This document shows, in pieces, positions 33,681-45,883 of a stretch of 64,000 bases of DNA. The notes beneath the pieces are model-generated. The model did no database searches, had not been told where the DNA came from, and saw only the letters and a program-made list of their open reading frames with translations. Both the position numbers and the translations under genes were made by a program. Position 1 is the first letter of the stretch. Each line of letters begins with the position of its first letter. The stretch comes from Aegilops tauschii subsp. strangulata (Eukaryota > Streptophyta > Magnoliopsida > Poales > Poaceae), in the NCBI RefSeq assembly GCF_002575655.3, contig NC_053039.3:370923633-370987632 (forward strand). Reading direction: 5' to 3'.

Positions 33681-35065
33681 TGATAACCCATAAGTATAGG
33701 GGATCACAACCGTTTTCGAGGGTAGAGTATTCAACCCAAATTTATTGATTCGACACAAGGGGAGCCAAAGAATATTCTCAAGTATAAGCAGCTGAGTTGT
33801 CAATTCAACCACACCTGGATAACTTAGTATCTGCAGCAAAGTATTTAGTAGCAAAGTAGTATGGAAGTAACAGTAACGGTAGCAAAAGTAATATTTTGGG
33901 TTTTGTAGTGATTGTAACAGTAGCAACGGAAAAGTAAATAAGCGGAGAACAATATGTGAAAAGCTCGTAGGCATTGGATTGGTGATGGAGAATTATGCCG
34001 GATGCGGTTCATCATGTAACAATCATAACATAGGGTGACACAGAACTAGCTCCAATTCATCAATGTAATGTAGGCATGTATTCCGAATATAGTCATACGT
34101 GCTTATGGAAAAGAACTTGCATGACATCTTTTGTCCTACCCTCCCGTGGCAGCGGGGTCCTAATGGAAACTAAGGGATATTAAGGCCTCCTTTTAATAGA
34201 GTACCGGACCAAAGCATTAACACATAGTGAATACATGAACTCCTCAAACTATATGGTCATAACCGGGAGTGGTCCCGATTATTGTCACTTCGGGGTTGCC
34301 GGATCATAACACATAGTAGGTGACTATAGACTTGCAAGATAGGATCAAGAACACATATGTATTCATGAAAACATAATAGGTTCAGATCTGAAATCATGGC
34401 ACTCGGGCCCTAGTGACAAGCATTAAGCATAGTAAATTCATAGCAACATCAATCTCAGAACATAGTGGACTAGGGATCAAACCTAAAAGAACTAACTCGA
34501 TTACATGATAAATCTCATCCAACCCATCACCGTCCAGCAAGCCTATGATGGAATTACTCACGCACGGCGGTGAGCAGCATGAAATTGGTGATGGGAGGAT
34601 GGTTGATGATGATGACAGCGACAGATTCCCCTCTCCGGAGCCCCGAACGGACTCCAGATCAGCCCTCCCGAGAGAGTTTAGGGCTTGGCGGCGGCTCCGT
34701 ATCGTAAAATGCGATGAATCTTTCTCTCCGATTTTTTTCTCCCCGAACACGAATATATGGAGTTGGAGTTGAGGTCGGTGGAGCTCCAGGGGGGCCACGA
34801 GGCAGGGGGCGCGCCCCCACCCTCGTGGCAAGGGTGTGGGCCCCCTGGCCATGATTCTTTCGCCAGTATTTTTTATTATTTCCAAAAATAATCTCCATGG
34901 AGTTTCAGGTCATTCCGAGAACTTTTGTTTCTACACATAAATAACACCATGGCAATTCTGCTGAAAACAGTGTCAGTCCGGGTTAGTTCCAATCAAATCA
35001 TGCAAGTTAGAGTCCAAAACAAGGGCAAAAGTGTTTGGAAAAGTAGATATGACGGAGACGTATCA
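33681..35065 (-). mobile_element. S1 5' LTR (1385 bp) with promoter
   Basis: Plus-strand ends are TGATAACCCATAAGTATAGG and GACGGAGACGTATCA. On the minus strand a TATA-like motif (CATATATTCG, about 34759-34750) lies downstream of the GC-rich hairpin (about 34783-34845). It is the LTR next to the primer site and would start transcription. Confidence 0.95.
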
Positions 35066-36525
35066 AGAAGCTCGACGAGTGGAGAGCCACCATCCGGAGC
35101 CTGGTCGCCGTCGCCAATAAAGATGATCCGCGACCGTCAGGGCCCTCGGGCCGGCGCTCCGTCGAGCCACCACATGTCAGCGGTGGGAGAACCGGGGGAG
35201 CTGCAGCCACAGTACACTCTTCTCCCCCACGCCAGTTGCCGCCGGTGCCGGTCCGTCATGACGACGCATGTGATAACATTTCCATAGCGTCGTTCGATCC
35301 ACGGACCCACCGTGACCAGCGCTAAGTTCTTCGAGAACGAGCCCATGAAGACGCTCGAACCACTATCGAGCGCTGACGCGATACACGCCACCAGTCGGAC
35401 AAGCGGGCGGGACCCGCTATGGACCACCCAGCACCGGGGGGCTCCGGCGGCCTACCTTACGAGGTGGGTTGCCCAGCCTTTACCCGTGAGCTGCGGCAGT
35501 TCCAGTGGACATCCCACCGCGCGTTCAAGCCCGACGTCAGTGAGAAGTACAACGGCAAGACCCATCCGTCAGAGTTCCTCAGCATCTACACCATTGCGAT
35601 GCAAGCTGCCGGAGCCCGCGATGACAAGGTGCTTGCCAATTACTTCACGTTGGCGCTGAAGCCCAACGTCATGTCTTGGTTGATGCACTTGCCAGTGGAT
35701 TCCATTTCTTCTTGGTCGGATCTGTGCCATGAGTTCGTTGGCACCTTCACCGGGGGCCACCAAGCTCATGGCCAGGCCAGTGATTTGCACATCATTCCCC
35801 AAAAGGAAGGGGAAACCCTGCGCAAGTACATCCAGAGGTTCAGCCGGGTGCAGTACAACATCCCCGATTTTCATCCCGCCGCCATGATTAGCGCGTTCCA
35901 TCAGAACGTGCGCAACCGCAAGATGCGCGAAGAGCTGGCGATGAACAAGGTTAAGGATGTGGCCGAATTTTATGGTTTGGCTGATAGGTGCGCCCGGGCT
36001 GAAGAGGGAAGGAAGTACCCCGGCGAGGACGCCGACGTAGAAACCGACTCTTCTGATGAAGACACCGCTGCCCCGACGAAGAAGGGCCGGCGTCGCAATA
36101 GGAAACGCAAGGGCAAGACCATGCTTGCCGTCGAGGGATCCGATAGCACCGGCGCCGCCAAGAAGGCTAAGGCAGACGACCCCGGCAAGAAAATTGCCGG
36201 GTGCGCCGCTTGCCGGGCCTTGGCGGCTGCCGACAAGCCGGGGGGCTCCGACAAGCAGTATTGCAAGATCCATCGCACCAAGGGCCACGACCTCCAGAAC
36301 TACCGACAAGTCGAGCTGCTTGCTGAGAAGCAAAAGGCCGAGTATGAGAGGCGGGACAAGGAGAAGGGTCAGGATGGTGCCGAAGGATCCGGCAAGAAGC
36401 ATGGCGGCCAAGGAGGCTGCCGCGGCAAGGAGAACCAACAAGAGAGGCCCGCTCGGGGCCGCTACAAGAAGCAAGAAGACGATGATCATGACGAGGACGA
36501 TGAGTCCGGCGAGCAAGAGTTTTAG
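35066..36525 (+). pseudogene. Tat gag, main part
   Basis: The frame continues from the N-terminal part, is interrupted by TAA near 35323 and TGA near 35374, and is then open from 35419 (MDHPAPGGSGGLPYEVG) to a TAG at 36523-36525. The retrotransposon gag core is clear (KYNGKTHPSEFLSIYT, WSDLCHEFVGTFTGG, YIQRFSRVQYNIPD). A basic linker and a zinc-knuckle-like motif follow (CKIHRTKGHDLQNY), in which the last Cys of the usual form appears replaced by Tyr. It encodes the capsid/nucleocapsid. Confidence 0.85.
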
Positions 36526-37407
36526 CAGGCTACAGAGGCCATGTGCGTCGATGGTGGCGCCTCGCTGCATACTTCTCACCGCTAGCTCAAGCAGTGGGCA
36601 CGTGAGATCACAGCAGCGGAGCCCTTGTTCGACGCTCAGAAGCCACTGAAGTGGTCCAGCACGCCGCTCATCTTTGACGCCGAGGACCACCCTGACCGCA
36701 CAACTCTGGTCGGGTGCTTGCCGTTGTTGGTCTCACCAACGATACGCAACCTCAAGGTGAACAAGATGCTGGTTGACGGCGGGGCCGGTCTGAACTTGAT
36801 CTTACCCGTTGTGATCAAGAGGCTACAAATTCCTGATGGAGACCTCGAGGAAATGGGCACGTTTCAAGGGGTCAACCCGGGAAGGAGCCAGCCGAAGGGA
36901 AAGGTCACATTGCCTGTGACGTTTGGAGGCGACTTGAACTACATGACGAAGAGGATTGTCTTCGATGTAGCCGAGATCCCCTTGCCCTACAACGGGATCC
37001 TCGGCCGCCCGGCACTAGCCAAGTTCATGGCAGCGTCGCATTACACCTACAACACGCTGAAGATGCCTGGGCCGATGAACATCATCACCGTCCCCTCCAA
37101 CAAGAAGGACGCGCTGATCTGCGCCGACCTACTCTACCGGGAAGCAGTTGCAGCAGCTGCCGCCAAGGCACTTGCTCCTGCCGTTGAAGCCCCAGGAGGG
37201 AAGAAGAAGACCGGCAAGACCTCTTGCGCCCACTCCGGCAAGCGCACCTCTTCGGAGTGTTGTGCTACCGTCGAGGACGTGCCAGAGAGCTCCACCGGCA
37301 AGAGCAAGAAATCCAGAGCTGCTCCGCCAGAGACCAAGAAGGTGTCCGTCAGGGAGGATGGCACGAGAGGGGCTTTCACCATAAGCTCCACCCTCGACAG
37401 CAAATAG
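36526..37407 (+). pseudogene. Tat protease region
   Basis: This is in the same frame as gag, after a TAG at 36523 and a second TAG at 36583-36585. The retropepsin motif is KMLVDGGAGLNLILPV and the second motif is YNGILGRPALAKFMA. A Lys-rich linker leads to another TAG at 37405-37407, after which the RT frame continues unchanged. All three TAG codons sit where Gln is likely, so they may come from CAG. Its role would be to cleave the polyprotein. Confidence 0.85.
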
Positions 37408-38607
37408 GAAGGCACGCTCGTCTCTTTCCTGCGGGCGAATGTCGATGTGTTTGCGTGGCAAGCATCTGACATCCCCGGCGTTCCCACGGAAGTGATTGAG
37501 CACCATCTTGCTGTCTGTCCCCATGCGCGACCCGTCAAGCAGAAGGTCAGGAAGCAAGCTTTGGAACGGCAGGAATTCATCACAGAGGAGATCAGAAAGT
37601 TGGAAGCAGCAGGCTTGGTGAGGGGAGTGCTCCATCCGACGTGGTTGGCCAATCCACTGGTGGTGCGCAAGGCAAACGGGAAGTGGAGGCTGTGTATTGA
37701 CTACACAGATATCAATAAGGCTTGTCCTAAGGACCCCTTCCCGTTGCCACGCATCAACCAGATTGTTGACTCCATTGTTGGGTGTGGTCTGTTATCATTC
37801 CTCGACGCCTACTCGGGCTACCACCAGATCTTCATGACAAGAGAAGACGAAGAGAAGACATCATTCATCACCCCATGTGGTACGTATTGCTTTTTACGGA
37901 TGCCTTTCGGGTTGAAGAGTGCTGGTTCAACGTTTGCAAGGGCAGTCCAATTTGGTTTTGAACCCCAGCTACATAGAAATATGGAAGCCTATATGGATGA
38001 CATAGTGGTCAAAACCAAGGACAGGGCAACTCTTGTACAAGACATAGAAGAGACGTTTGCCAACCTGCGCAAGATCAACCTCAAGCTGAACCCTAAGAAG
38101 TGTGTCTTCGGCGTTCCGTCCGGCAAAATTCTCGGGTTCTTTGTGTCGCAGCGTGGGATCAAGGCAAACCCAGACAAGATCAAGGCTATCGAGCAGATTG
38201 AGGCGCCCAAGCAGATCAAGGATGTGCGTCGGCTCACTGGCTGCGTTGCCCCCATGAGCCGATTCATCTCCAGGTCCGCCGAGCGCGCACTTCCCTTCTT
38301 CAAGATCTTGAAGAAGGCGGGCCCAATGGAGTGGACCCCAGAGGCCGAGGCGGCGTTGCATGACCTGAAGAGATACCTTTCCTCTACGCCGATACTAGTT
38401 GCGCCTAAACCACAAGAGCCATTGCTGCTGTATCTGGCGGCGACGAATCAAGTGGCCAGCGCCGCGCTAGTGGCGCAGGGCGGCGAAGAGGTAGTGGCAA
38501 TGGCAGGACCGGCAGACAGCAAGTCAGAGACTCCCCCGGCAGGGCCTGGTGCCGGCAAGGCAAGGCTCCCAGCAGAGTCTAACGCCATCAGGACAGAGCC
38601 CGCGCAG
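37408..38607 (+). pseudogene. Tat reverse transcriptase
   Basis: Directly after the TAG, the frame reads GTLVSFLRANVDVFAWQA and then the RT blocks: KWRLCIDYTDINKACPKD, LLSFLDAYSGYHQIF, RMPFGLKSAGSTFARA, the intact catalytic box YMDD (37990-38001) and ILGFFVSQRGIKANPDKI. The thumb/connection continues to EPAQ at 38607, where M1 is inserted. After M1 the frame resumes as SSGVVQKK (45889). The active-site residues are present, but the upstream stops and the insertion make it non-functional. Confidence 0.92.
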
Positions 38608-40184
38608 TGCTACCTCTTGAGCACTGTGTTGGTTTTCCCTTGAAGAGGAAAGGGTGATGCAGTAAAGTAGCGTAAGTATTTCCCTCAGTTTTTGAGAACC
38701 AAGGTATCAATCCAGTAGGAGGCCACGCCCAAGTCCCTCGCACCTACACAAACAAATATAAACCTCGCAACCAACGCGGTAAAGGGGTTGTCAATCCCTT
38801 CACGGTCACTTACGAAAGTGAGATCTGATAGATATGATAAGATAATATTTTTGGTATTTTTATAATAAAGATGCAAAGTAAAATAAAAGTCAATAAAAAT
38901 AGCTAAGTGTTGGAAGATTAATATGATGGAAAAATAGACTCGGGGACCATAGGTTTCACTAGTGGCTTCTCTCAAGAGAATAAGTATTACGGTGGGTGAA
39001 CAAATTACTGTTGAGCAATTGATAGAACTGAGCATAGTTATGAGAATATCTAGGTATGATCATGTATATAGGCATCATGTCCGTGACAAGTAGACCGACT
39101 CCTGCCTGCATCTACTACTATTACTCCACACATCGACCGCTATCCAGCATGCATCTAGAGTATTAAGTTCAAAAGAACAGAGTAACGCTTTAAGTAAGAT
39201 GACATGATGTAGAGGGATAAACTCATGCAATATGATATAAACCCCATCTTGTTATCCTCGATGGCAACAATACAATAAGTGCCTTGCTGCCCCTGCTGTC
39301 ACTGGGAAAGGACACCGCAAGATTGAACCCAAAGCTAAGCACTTCTCCCATTGCAAGAAAGATCAATCTAGTAGGCCAAACCAAACTGATAATTCGAAGA
39401 GACTTGCAAAGATAACCAATCATACATAAAAGAATTCAGAGCAGATTCAAATATTGTTCATAGATAAACTTGATCATAAACCCACAATTCATCGGTCTCA
39501 ACAAACACACCGCAAAAGAAGATTACATCGAATAGATCTCCACGAGAATCATGGAGAACTTTGTATTGAGATCCAAAAAGAGAGAAGAAGCCATCTAGCT
39601 AATAACTATGGACCCGAAGGTCTGAGGTAAACTACTCACACATCATCGGAGAGGCTATGGTGTTGATGTAGAAGCCCTCCGTGATCAATGCCCCCTCTGG
39701 CAGGACGCCGGAAAAGGCCCCAAGATGGGATCTCACGGGTACAGAAGGTTGCGGCGGTGGAATTAGGTTTTCGTGGATGATTCTGTTGGTTTGGGGGTAC
39801 GTAGGTATATATAGGAGGAAGAAGTACGTTAGTGGAGCAACGTGGGCCCCACGAGGGTGGAGGGCGCGCCCAGGGGGAGTAGGCGCGCCCCCCTGCCTCG
39901 TGCTCTCCTGGTTGATGTCTTGACGTGGACTGCAAGTCCTCTGGATCACGTTTGTTCCGAAAATCCGGTTCCCGAAGGTTTCATTCCTTTTGGACTCCGT
40001 TTGATATTCTTTTGCTGCGAAACTCTGAAATAGGCAAAAAACAGCAATTTGGGCTGGGCCTCCGGTTAATAGGTTAGTCCCAAAAATAATATAAAAGTGT
40101 ATAACAAAGCCCATTAATCATCCAAAACAGAATATAATATAGCATGAAGCAATCAAAAATTATAGATACGTTGGAGACGTATCA
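38608..40184 (-). mobile_element. M1 3' LTR (1577 bp)
   Basis: Plus-strand ends are TGCTACCTCTTGAGCACT and GGAGACGTATCA. It is collinear with 44327-45883. One difference is about 21 extra bases in the GC-rich hairpin region near 39870-39890. Confidence 0.94.
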
Positions 40185-42077
40185 AGCATCCCCAAGCTTA
40201 ATTCCTGCTCGTCCTCGAGTAGGTAAATGATAAAAACAAATTTTTTGATGCGGAATGCTACATGGCATAATTTTTTAATGTAACCCTCTTAATTGTGGTA
40301 TGAATATTCAGATTCGAAAGATTCAAGATAAAAGTTTAATATTGACATAAAATCAATAATACTTCAAGCATACTAACTAAGCAATTATGTCTTCTCAAAA
40401 TAACATGGCCAAAGAAAGTTCATCCCTACAAAATCATATAGTTTAGTCATGCTCCATTTTCGTCACACAAGAATGCTCTCATCATGCACAACCTCGATGA
40501 TAAGCAAAGCAATTGTTTCATACTTTAGTAATCTCAAACTTTTTCAACCTTCACGCAATACATGAGCGTGAGCCATGGATATAGCACTATGGGTGGAATA
40601 GAATATAATGATGGGGGTTATGTGGAGAAGACAAAGAAGGAGATAGTCATCAAAAACCAAGCACTACGCGCATGCTCCTAGGGGGATAGATTGGTAGGAA
40701 AATACCATCGCTCGTCCCCGACCGCCACTCATAAGGAAGACAATCAAAGAACACCTTATGTTTCGAATTTGTTACATAACGTTTACCATACGTGCATGCT
40801 ACGGGACTTGCAAACTTCAACACAAGTATTTCTCAATTCCACAACTACTCAACTAGCAAAACTTTAATATCACTACCTCCATATCTCAAAACAATCATCA
40901 AGCATCAAACTTCTCTTAGTATTCAGCACACTCATAAGAAAGTTTTTACTAGTCTTGAATACCTAGCATATTAGGATTAATTTTCCTATTTAAGCAAATT
41001 GACATGCTGTTTAAGACTCTCAAAATATCATAAGTGAAGCATTAGAGAATAATAGTTTCTATAAAACAAAACCACCGCCGTGCTCTAAAAGATATAAGTG
41101 AAGCACTAGAGCAAAAACTATATAGCTCAAAGGATATAAGCGAAGCGCATAGAGTATTGTAATAAATTCCGAATCATGTGTGTCTCTCTCAAAAGGTGTG
41201 TACAGCAAAGATGACTGTGGTAAACTAAAAAGCAAAGACTCAAATCATACAAGACGCTCCAAGCAAAACACATATCATGTGGTGAATAAAAATATAGCTC
41301 CAAGTAAAGTTACCGACGGAAGTAGACGAAAGAGGGGATGCCTACCGGGGCATCCCCAAGCTTTGGATTTTTGGTGTCCTTAGATTATCTTGGGGTGCCA
41401 TGGTCATCCCCAAGCTTAGGCTCTTGCCACTCCATGTTCCATAATCCATCAAATCTTTTACCCAAAACTTGAAAACTTCACAACACAAAACTTAACAGAA
41501 AATCTCGTGAGCTCCGTTAGCGAGAGAAAACAAAACACCACTTCAAGGTACTGTAATGAACTCATTATTTATTTATATTGGTGTTAAAACTACTGTATTC
41601 CAACTTCTCTATGGTTTATAAACTATTTTACTAGCCATAGATTCATCAAAATAAGCAAACAACACACGAAAAACAGAATCTTTCAAAAACAGAACAGTCT
41701 GTAGTAATCTGTAACTAACACAAACTTCTGGAACTCCAAAAATTCATCCAAAATAGGAGGACCTAGAAATTTTTCTTATTTATCAGCAGCAATTGGAATC
41801 AATATTTTATCACGTTCTGGTAATTTTTAACAATTGTTTTCGTGAACAGAAAGTTTCTGGAATTTTCAGCAAGATCAAATAACTATCATCCAAGAAGATC
41901 CTATAGGTTTAACTTGGCACAAACACTAATTAAAACATAAAAAAAAATCTAACAAGAGGCTAGATCAAATATTTATCCTAAACAGAAGCAAAAAGCAAAC
42001 TAAAAATAAAATTGGGTTGCCTCCCAACAAGCGCTATCGTTTAACGCCCCTAGCTAGGCATAAGAACACGGATAGAT
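40185..42077 (-). other. M1 3' noncoding interior
   Basis: This 1.9 kb resembles E1 5342-8153 but lacks the segment corresponding to about E1 5800-6690. It holds the polypurine tract and two further GCATCCCCAAGCTT-like motifs (41350-41363 and 41404-41418). No long frame is present. Confidence 0.75.
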
Positions 42078-43184
42078 CTAGGTATTGCCATCTTTGGTAG
42101 GCAATCCATAAGTGGCTCTCATAATAGATTCATAAGGTAATTTTGTTTTCTTTCTAGGGAAGTGTTCCATGCCTTTCTTTAACGGAAATTGGAGTCTAAT
42201 ATTTCCTTCCTTCATATCAATAATTGCACCAATCGTTCTAAGGAAAGGTCTACCAAGAATAATAGGACATGAAGGATTGCAATCTATGTCAAGAACAATA
42301 AAATATACGGGCACATAGTTCCTATTTGCAACAATAAGAACATCATTAATTCTTCCCATAGGTTTCTTAATGGTGGAATCCGCAAGGTGCAAATTCAAAG
42401 AACAATCATCAAATTCACGGAAACCTAGTAAATCACACAAAGTTTTTGGAATCGTGGAAATACTAGCATCCAAATCACACAAAGCATAGCATTCATGAAC
42501 TTTAATTTTAATTTTAATAGTAGGTTCCCACTCATCATTAAGTTTTATAGGGATAGAAACTTCCAACTCAAGTTTTTCTTCATAAGATTGCATCAAAGCA
42601 TCAACGATATGTTTAGTAAAAGCTTTATGTTGACTATAAGCATGTGGAGAATTTAGCACGGATTGCAACAAGGAAATACAATCTATCAAAGAGCAATTAT
42701 CATAATTAAATTCCTTGAAATCCAAAATAGTGGGTTTATTAATATCTAGAGTTTTGATCTCTTCAATCTCACTTTTACCAATTTTAGCATCAAGATCTAA
42801 CAACTCCGAATTTTTGGAACGCCTTCTAGGTAAAGGTGGATCATATTCAGTCCCATCATTATCAAGATTCATATTGGAAAACAAAGATTTAATAGGGGAC
42901 ACATCAATAACTTTTAGATCTTCGTCTTTATTTTCATAGAAACTAGAAGAACACGCTTTTACAAAGCAATCTTTCTTAGCACGCATCCTAGCGGTTCTTT
43001 CTTTGCACTCATCAATGGAAATTCTCATGGATTTGAGAGACTCATTGATATCATGCTTAGGTGGAATAGATCTAAGTTTCAAAGAATCAACATCAAGAGA
43101 AATTATATCAACGTTCCTAGCCAATTCATCAACTTTAAGCAATTTTTCTTCAAGCAAAGCATTGAAATTCTTTTTTGAATTCAT
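42078..43184 (-). pseudogene. M1 C-terminal gag and protease
   Basis: The minus-strand frame runs from MNSKKNFNALLEEKLLKVDE (a coiled-coil-like N part) to a retropepsin-like domain with YALCDLDASISTIPKTL and CPIILGRPFLRTIGAIID, ending LPTKDGNT. In related proteases the first motif is DLGAS; here Gly is Asp (codon near 42466-42468), so activity is doubtful. It is separated from gag by a frameshift near 43190-43220. There is no RT downstream, which is a feature of this family. Confidence 0.82.
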
Positions 43185-44106
43185 AAAGCATTGTTGTAGG
43201 AATTACCATAATTATTAGAGGAATAATAGGATACGGCCTAGGATTAAAGTTTCCTCTATACGCATTGTTACCAAAATTATTCCTACCAACAAAATTCACA
43301 TCCATAGATTCATTATTATTCTCAATCAAAGTAGACAAAGGTATATCATTAGGATCAGGAGAAACACTTTTAGTAGCAAATAATTTCATAAGTTCATCCA
43401 TCTTTCCACTCAAAACATTAATTTCTTCTATCGCATGCACCTTTTTATTAGTAGATCTTTCAGTGTGCCATTGAGAATAATTAACCATAATATTATCTAG
43501 GAGTTTAGTAGCTTCTCCTAAAGTGATTTCCATAAAAGTACCTCCAGCGGACGAATCTAAAAGATTTCTAGAAGCAAAATTCAATCTGGCATAAAATTTT
43601 TGTATAATCATCCAAAGATTTAAACCATGTGTAGGGCAATTACGTATCATTAATTTCATCCTCTCCCAAGCTTGTGCAACATGTTCATGATCAAGTTGCT
43701 TAAAATTCATAATATCGTTTCTAAGAGAGATGATCTTAGTGGGAGGAAAATACTTAGAGATAAAAGCATCTTTGCACTTATTCCAAGAATCAATACTATT
43801 TTTAGGCAAAGACGTAAACCAAGCTTTAGCACGATCTCTAAGCGAAAAAGGAAATAGCTTCAATTTAACAATATCATTGTCCACATCTTTCTTCTTTTGC
43901 ATATCACACAAATCAACGAAGCTATTTAGATGGGTAGCGGCATCTTCACTAGGAAGGCCGGCGAACTGATCTTTCATGACAAGATTCAACAAAGCAGCAT
44001 TAATTTCACAAGATTCAGTATCGGTAAGAGGAGCAATCGGAGTGCTAAGAAAACCATTGTTGTTGGTATTGGTAAAGTCACACAATTTAGTATTATCTTG
44101 AGCCAT
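43150..44106 (-). pseudogene. M1 gag
   Basis: It starts at ATG 44106-44104 (MAQDNTKLCDFTNTNNNG), about 190 bp after the primer site. The gag core reads LNSFVDLCDMQKKKDVDN, KAWFTSLPKNSIDSWNKC and FISKYFPPTKIISLRND. Near 43210 the frame leaves the expected Asn/Tyr-rich stretch (NNFGNNAYRGNFNPRPYP) and ends at 43150, so one indel separates it from the protease part. No other stop is seen, so this gag is among the better preserved ones here. Confidence 0.82.
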
Positions 44107-44297
44107 GGCGACAAGCAAGCAATCTAACACACGAGCAAACAAAAAGCAAGCGAAAAAGAGGCAAACGGAAAAGAGAGGGCGAATAAAACGGCAAGGGTGA
44201 AGTGGGGGAGAGGAAAATGAGAGGCAAATGGCAAATAATGTAATGCGGGAGATAAGAGTTTCTGATGGGTACTTGGTATGTTGACTTTTGCGTAGAC

Positions 44298-44315
44298 TCC
44301 TCGGCAACGGCGCCA
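44298..44315 (-). promoter_or_regulatory. M1 primer-binding site
   Basis: The minus strand reads TGGCGCCGTTGCCGAGGA, 11 bp from the 5' LTR. It is present once, unlike in E1. Confidence 0.85.
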
Positions 44316-44326
44316 GAAATCCTTCT

Positions 44327-45883
44327 TGCTACCTCTTGAGCACTACGTTGGTTTTCCCTTGAAGAGGAAAGGGTGATGCTGTAAAGTAGCGTAAGTATTT
44401 CCCTCAGTTTTTGAGAACCAAGGTATCAATCCAATAGGAGGCCACGCCCAAGTCCCTCGCACCTACACAAACAAATATAAACCTCGCAACCAACGCGATA
44501 AATGGGTTGTCAATCCCTTCACGGTCACTTACGAAAGTGAGATCTGATAGATATGATAAGATAATATTTTTGGTATTTTTATAATAAAGATGCAAAGTAA
44601 AATAAAAGGCAATAAAATAGCTAAGTGTTGGAAGATTAATATGATGGAAAAATAGACCAGGGGGCCATAGGTTTCACTAGTGGCTTCTCTCAAGAGCATA
44701 AGTATTACGGTGGGTGAACAAATTACTGTTGAGCAATTGATGGAATTGAGCATAGTTATGAGAATATCTAGGTATGATCATGTATATAGGCATCACGTCC
44801 GTGACAAGTAGACCGACTCCTGCCTGCATCTACTACTATTACTCCACACATCGACCGCTATCCAGCATGCATCTAGAGTATTAAGTTCAAAAGAACAGAG
44901 TAACGCTTTAAGTAAGATGACATGATGTAGAGGGATAAACTCATGCAATATGATATAAACCCCATCTTGTTATCCTCGATGGCAAAAATACAATATGTGC
45001 CTCGCTGCCCCTGCTGTCACTGGGAAAGGACACCGCAAGATTGAACCCAAAGCTAAGCACTTCTCCCATTGCAAGAAAGATCAATCTAGTAGGCCAAACC
45101 AAACTGATAATTCGAAGAGACTTGCAAAGATAACCAATCATACATAAAAGAATTCAGAGCAGATTCAAATATTGTTCATAGATAAACTTGATCATAAACC
45201 CACAATTCATCGGTCTCAACAAACACACCGCAAAAGAAGATTACATCGAATAGATCTCCACGAGAATCGTGGAGAACTTTGTATTGAGATCCAAAAAGAG
45301 AGAAGAAGCCATCCAGCTAATAACTATGGACCCGAAGGTCTGAGGTAAACTACTCACACATCATCGGAGAGGCTATGGTGTTGATGTAGAAGCCCTCCAT
45401 GATCAATGCCCCCTCCGGCAGGACGTCAGAAAAAGCCCCAAGATGGGATCTCACGGGTACAGAAGGTTGCGGCAGTGGAATTAGGTTTTCGTGGATGCTT
45501 CTGTTGGTTTGGGGGTACCTAGGTATATATAGGAGGAAGAAGTAAGTCGGTGGAGCAACGTGGGCCCCACGAGGGTGGAGGGCGCGCCCCCCTGCCTCGT
45601 GCTCTCCTGGTTGATGTCTTGACGTGGACTCCAAGTCCTCTGGATCACGTTTGTTCCGAAAATCATGTTCCCGAAGGTTTCATTCCGTTTGGACTCCGTT
45701 TGATATTATTTTTCTGCGAAACTCTGAAATAGGCAAAAAACAGCAATTTGGGCTGGGCCTCTGGTTAATAGGTTAGTCCCAAAAATAATATAAAAGTGTA
45801 TAACAAAGCCCATTAATCATCCAAAACAGAATATAATATAGCATGAGGCAATAAAAGATTATAGATACGTTGGAGACGTATCA
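44327..45883 (-). mobile_element. M1 5' LTR (1557 bp) with promoter
   Basis: On the minus strand it begins TGATACGTCTCCAACGTATC and has a TATA box (CCTATATATACC) at about 45532-45521, following the hairpin at about 45562-45600. It adjoins the primer site. Confidence 0.94.

Larger units (their letters stand above)
25463..35065 (-). mobile_element. S1: complete non-autonomous Athila-type Gypsy element
   Basis: Two LTRs (25463-26866 and 33681-35065), a perfect AGAAG duplication (25458-25462 and 35066-35070), a primer site (33669-33652, minus) and a polypurine tract (CTTGGGGGAG, minus, about 26876-26867) define a full 9.6 kb insertion pointing left. The interior encodes gag-protease (broken) and an intact accessory ORF, with no RT, RNase H or integrase. 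It is WHAM-like (name from memory). S3 is a close relative in the opposite orientation. Confidence 0.95.
38608..45883 (-). mobile_element. M1: complete non-autonomous Athila-type Gypsy element
   Basis: LTRs at 38608-40184 and 44327-45883, primer site at 44315-44298 (minus) and polypurine tract beside the left LTR (about 40200-40185, minus) define a 7.3 kb insertion pointing left. Target copies are CGCAG (38603-38607) and CGTAG (45884-45888), one base apart. The interior encodes gag and protease only. It is closely related to E1 in its LTRs and 3' interior but keeps gag. Sabrina-like (name from memory). Confidence 0.94.

Noticed and set aside
35569..36690. Minus-strand frame of 373 codons opposite Tat gag
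   Set aside because: It is a shadow of the GC-rich gag frame: the sense strand has clear gag motifs and the antisense product has none.
37129..37670. Minus-strand frames of 168-178 codons over the Tat protease linker
   Set aside because: They mirror the Lys-rich, GC-rich linker and carry no recognisable domain.
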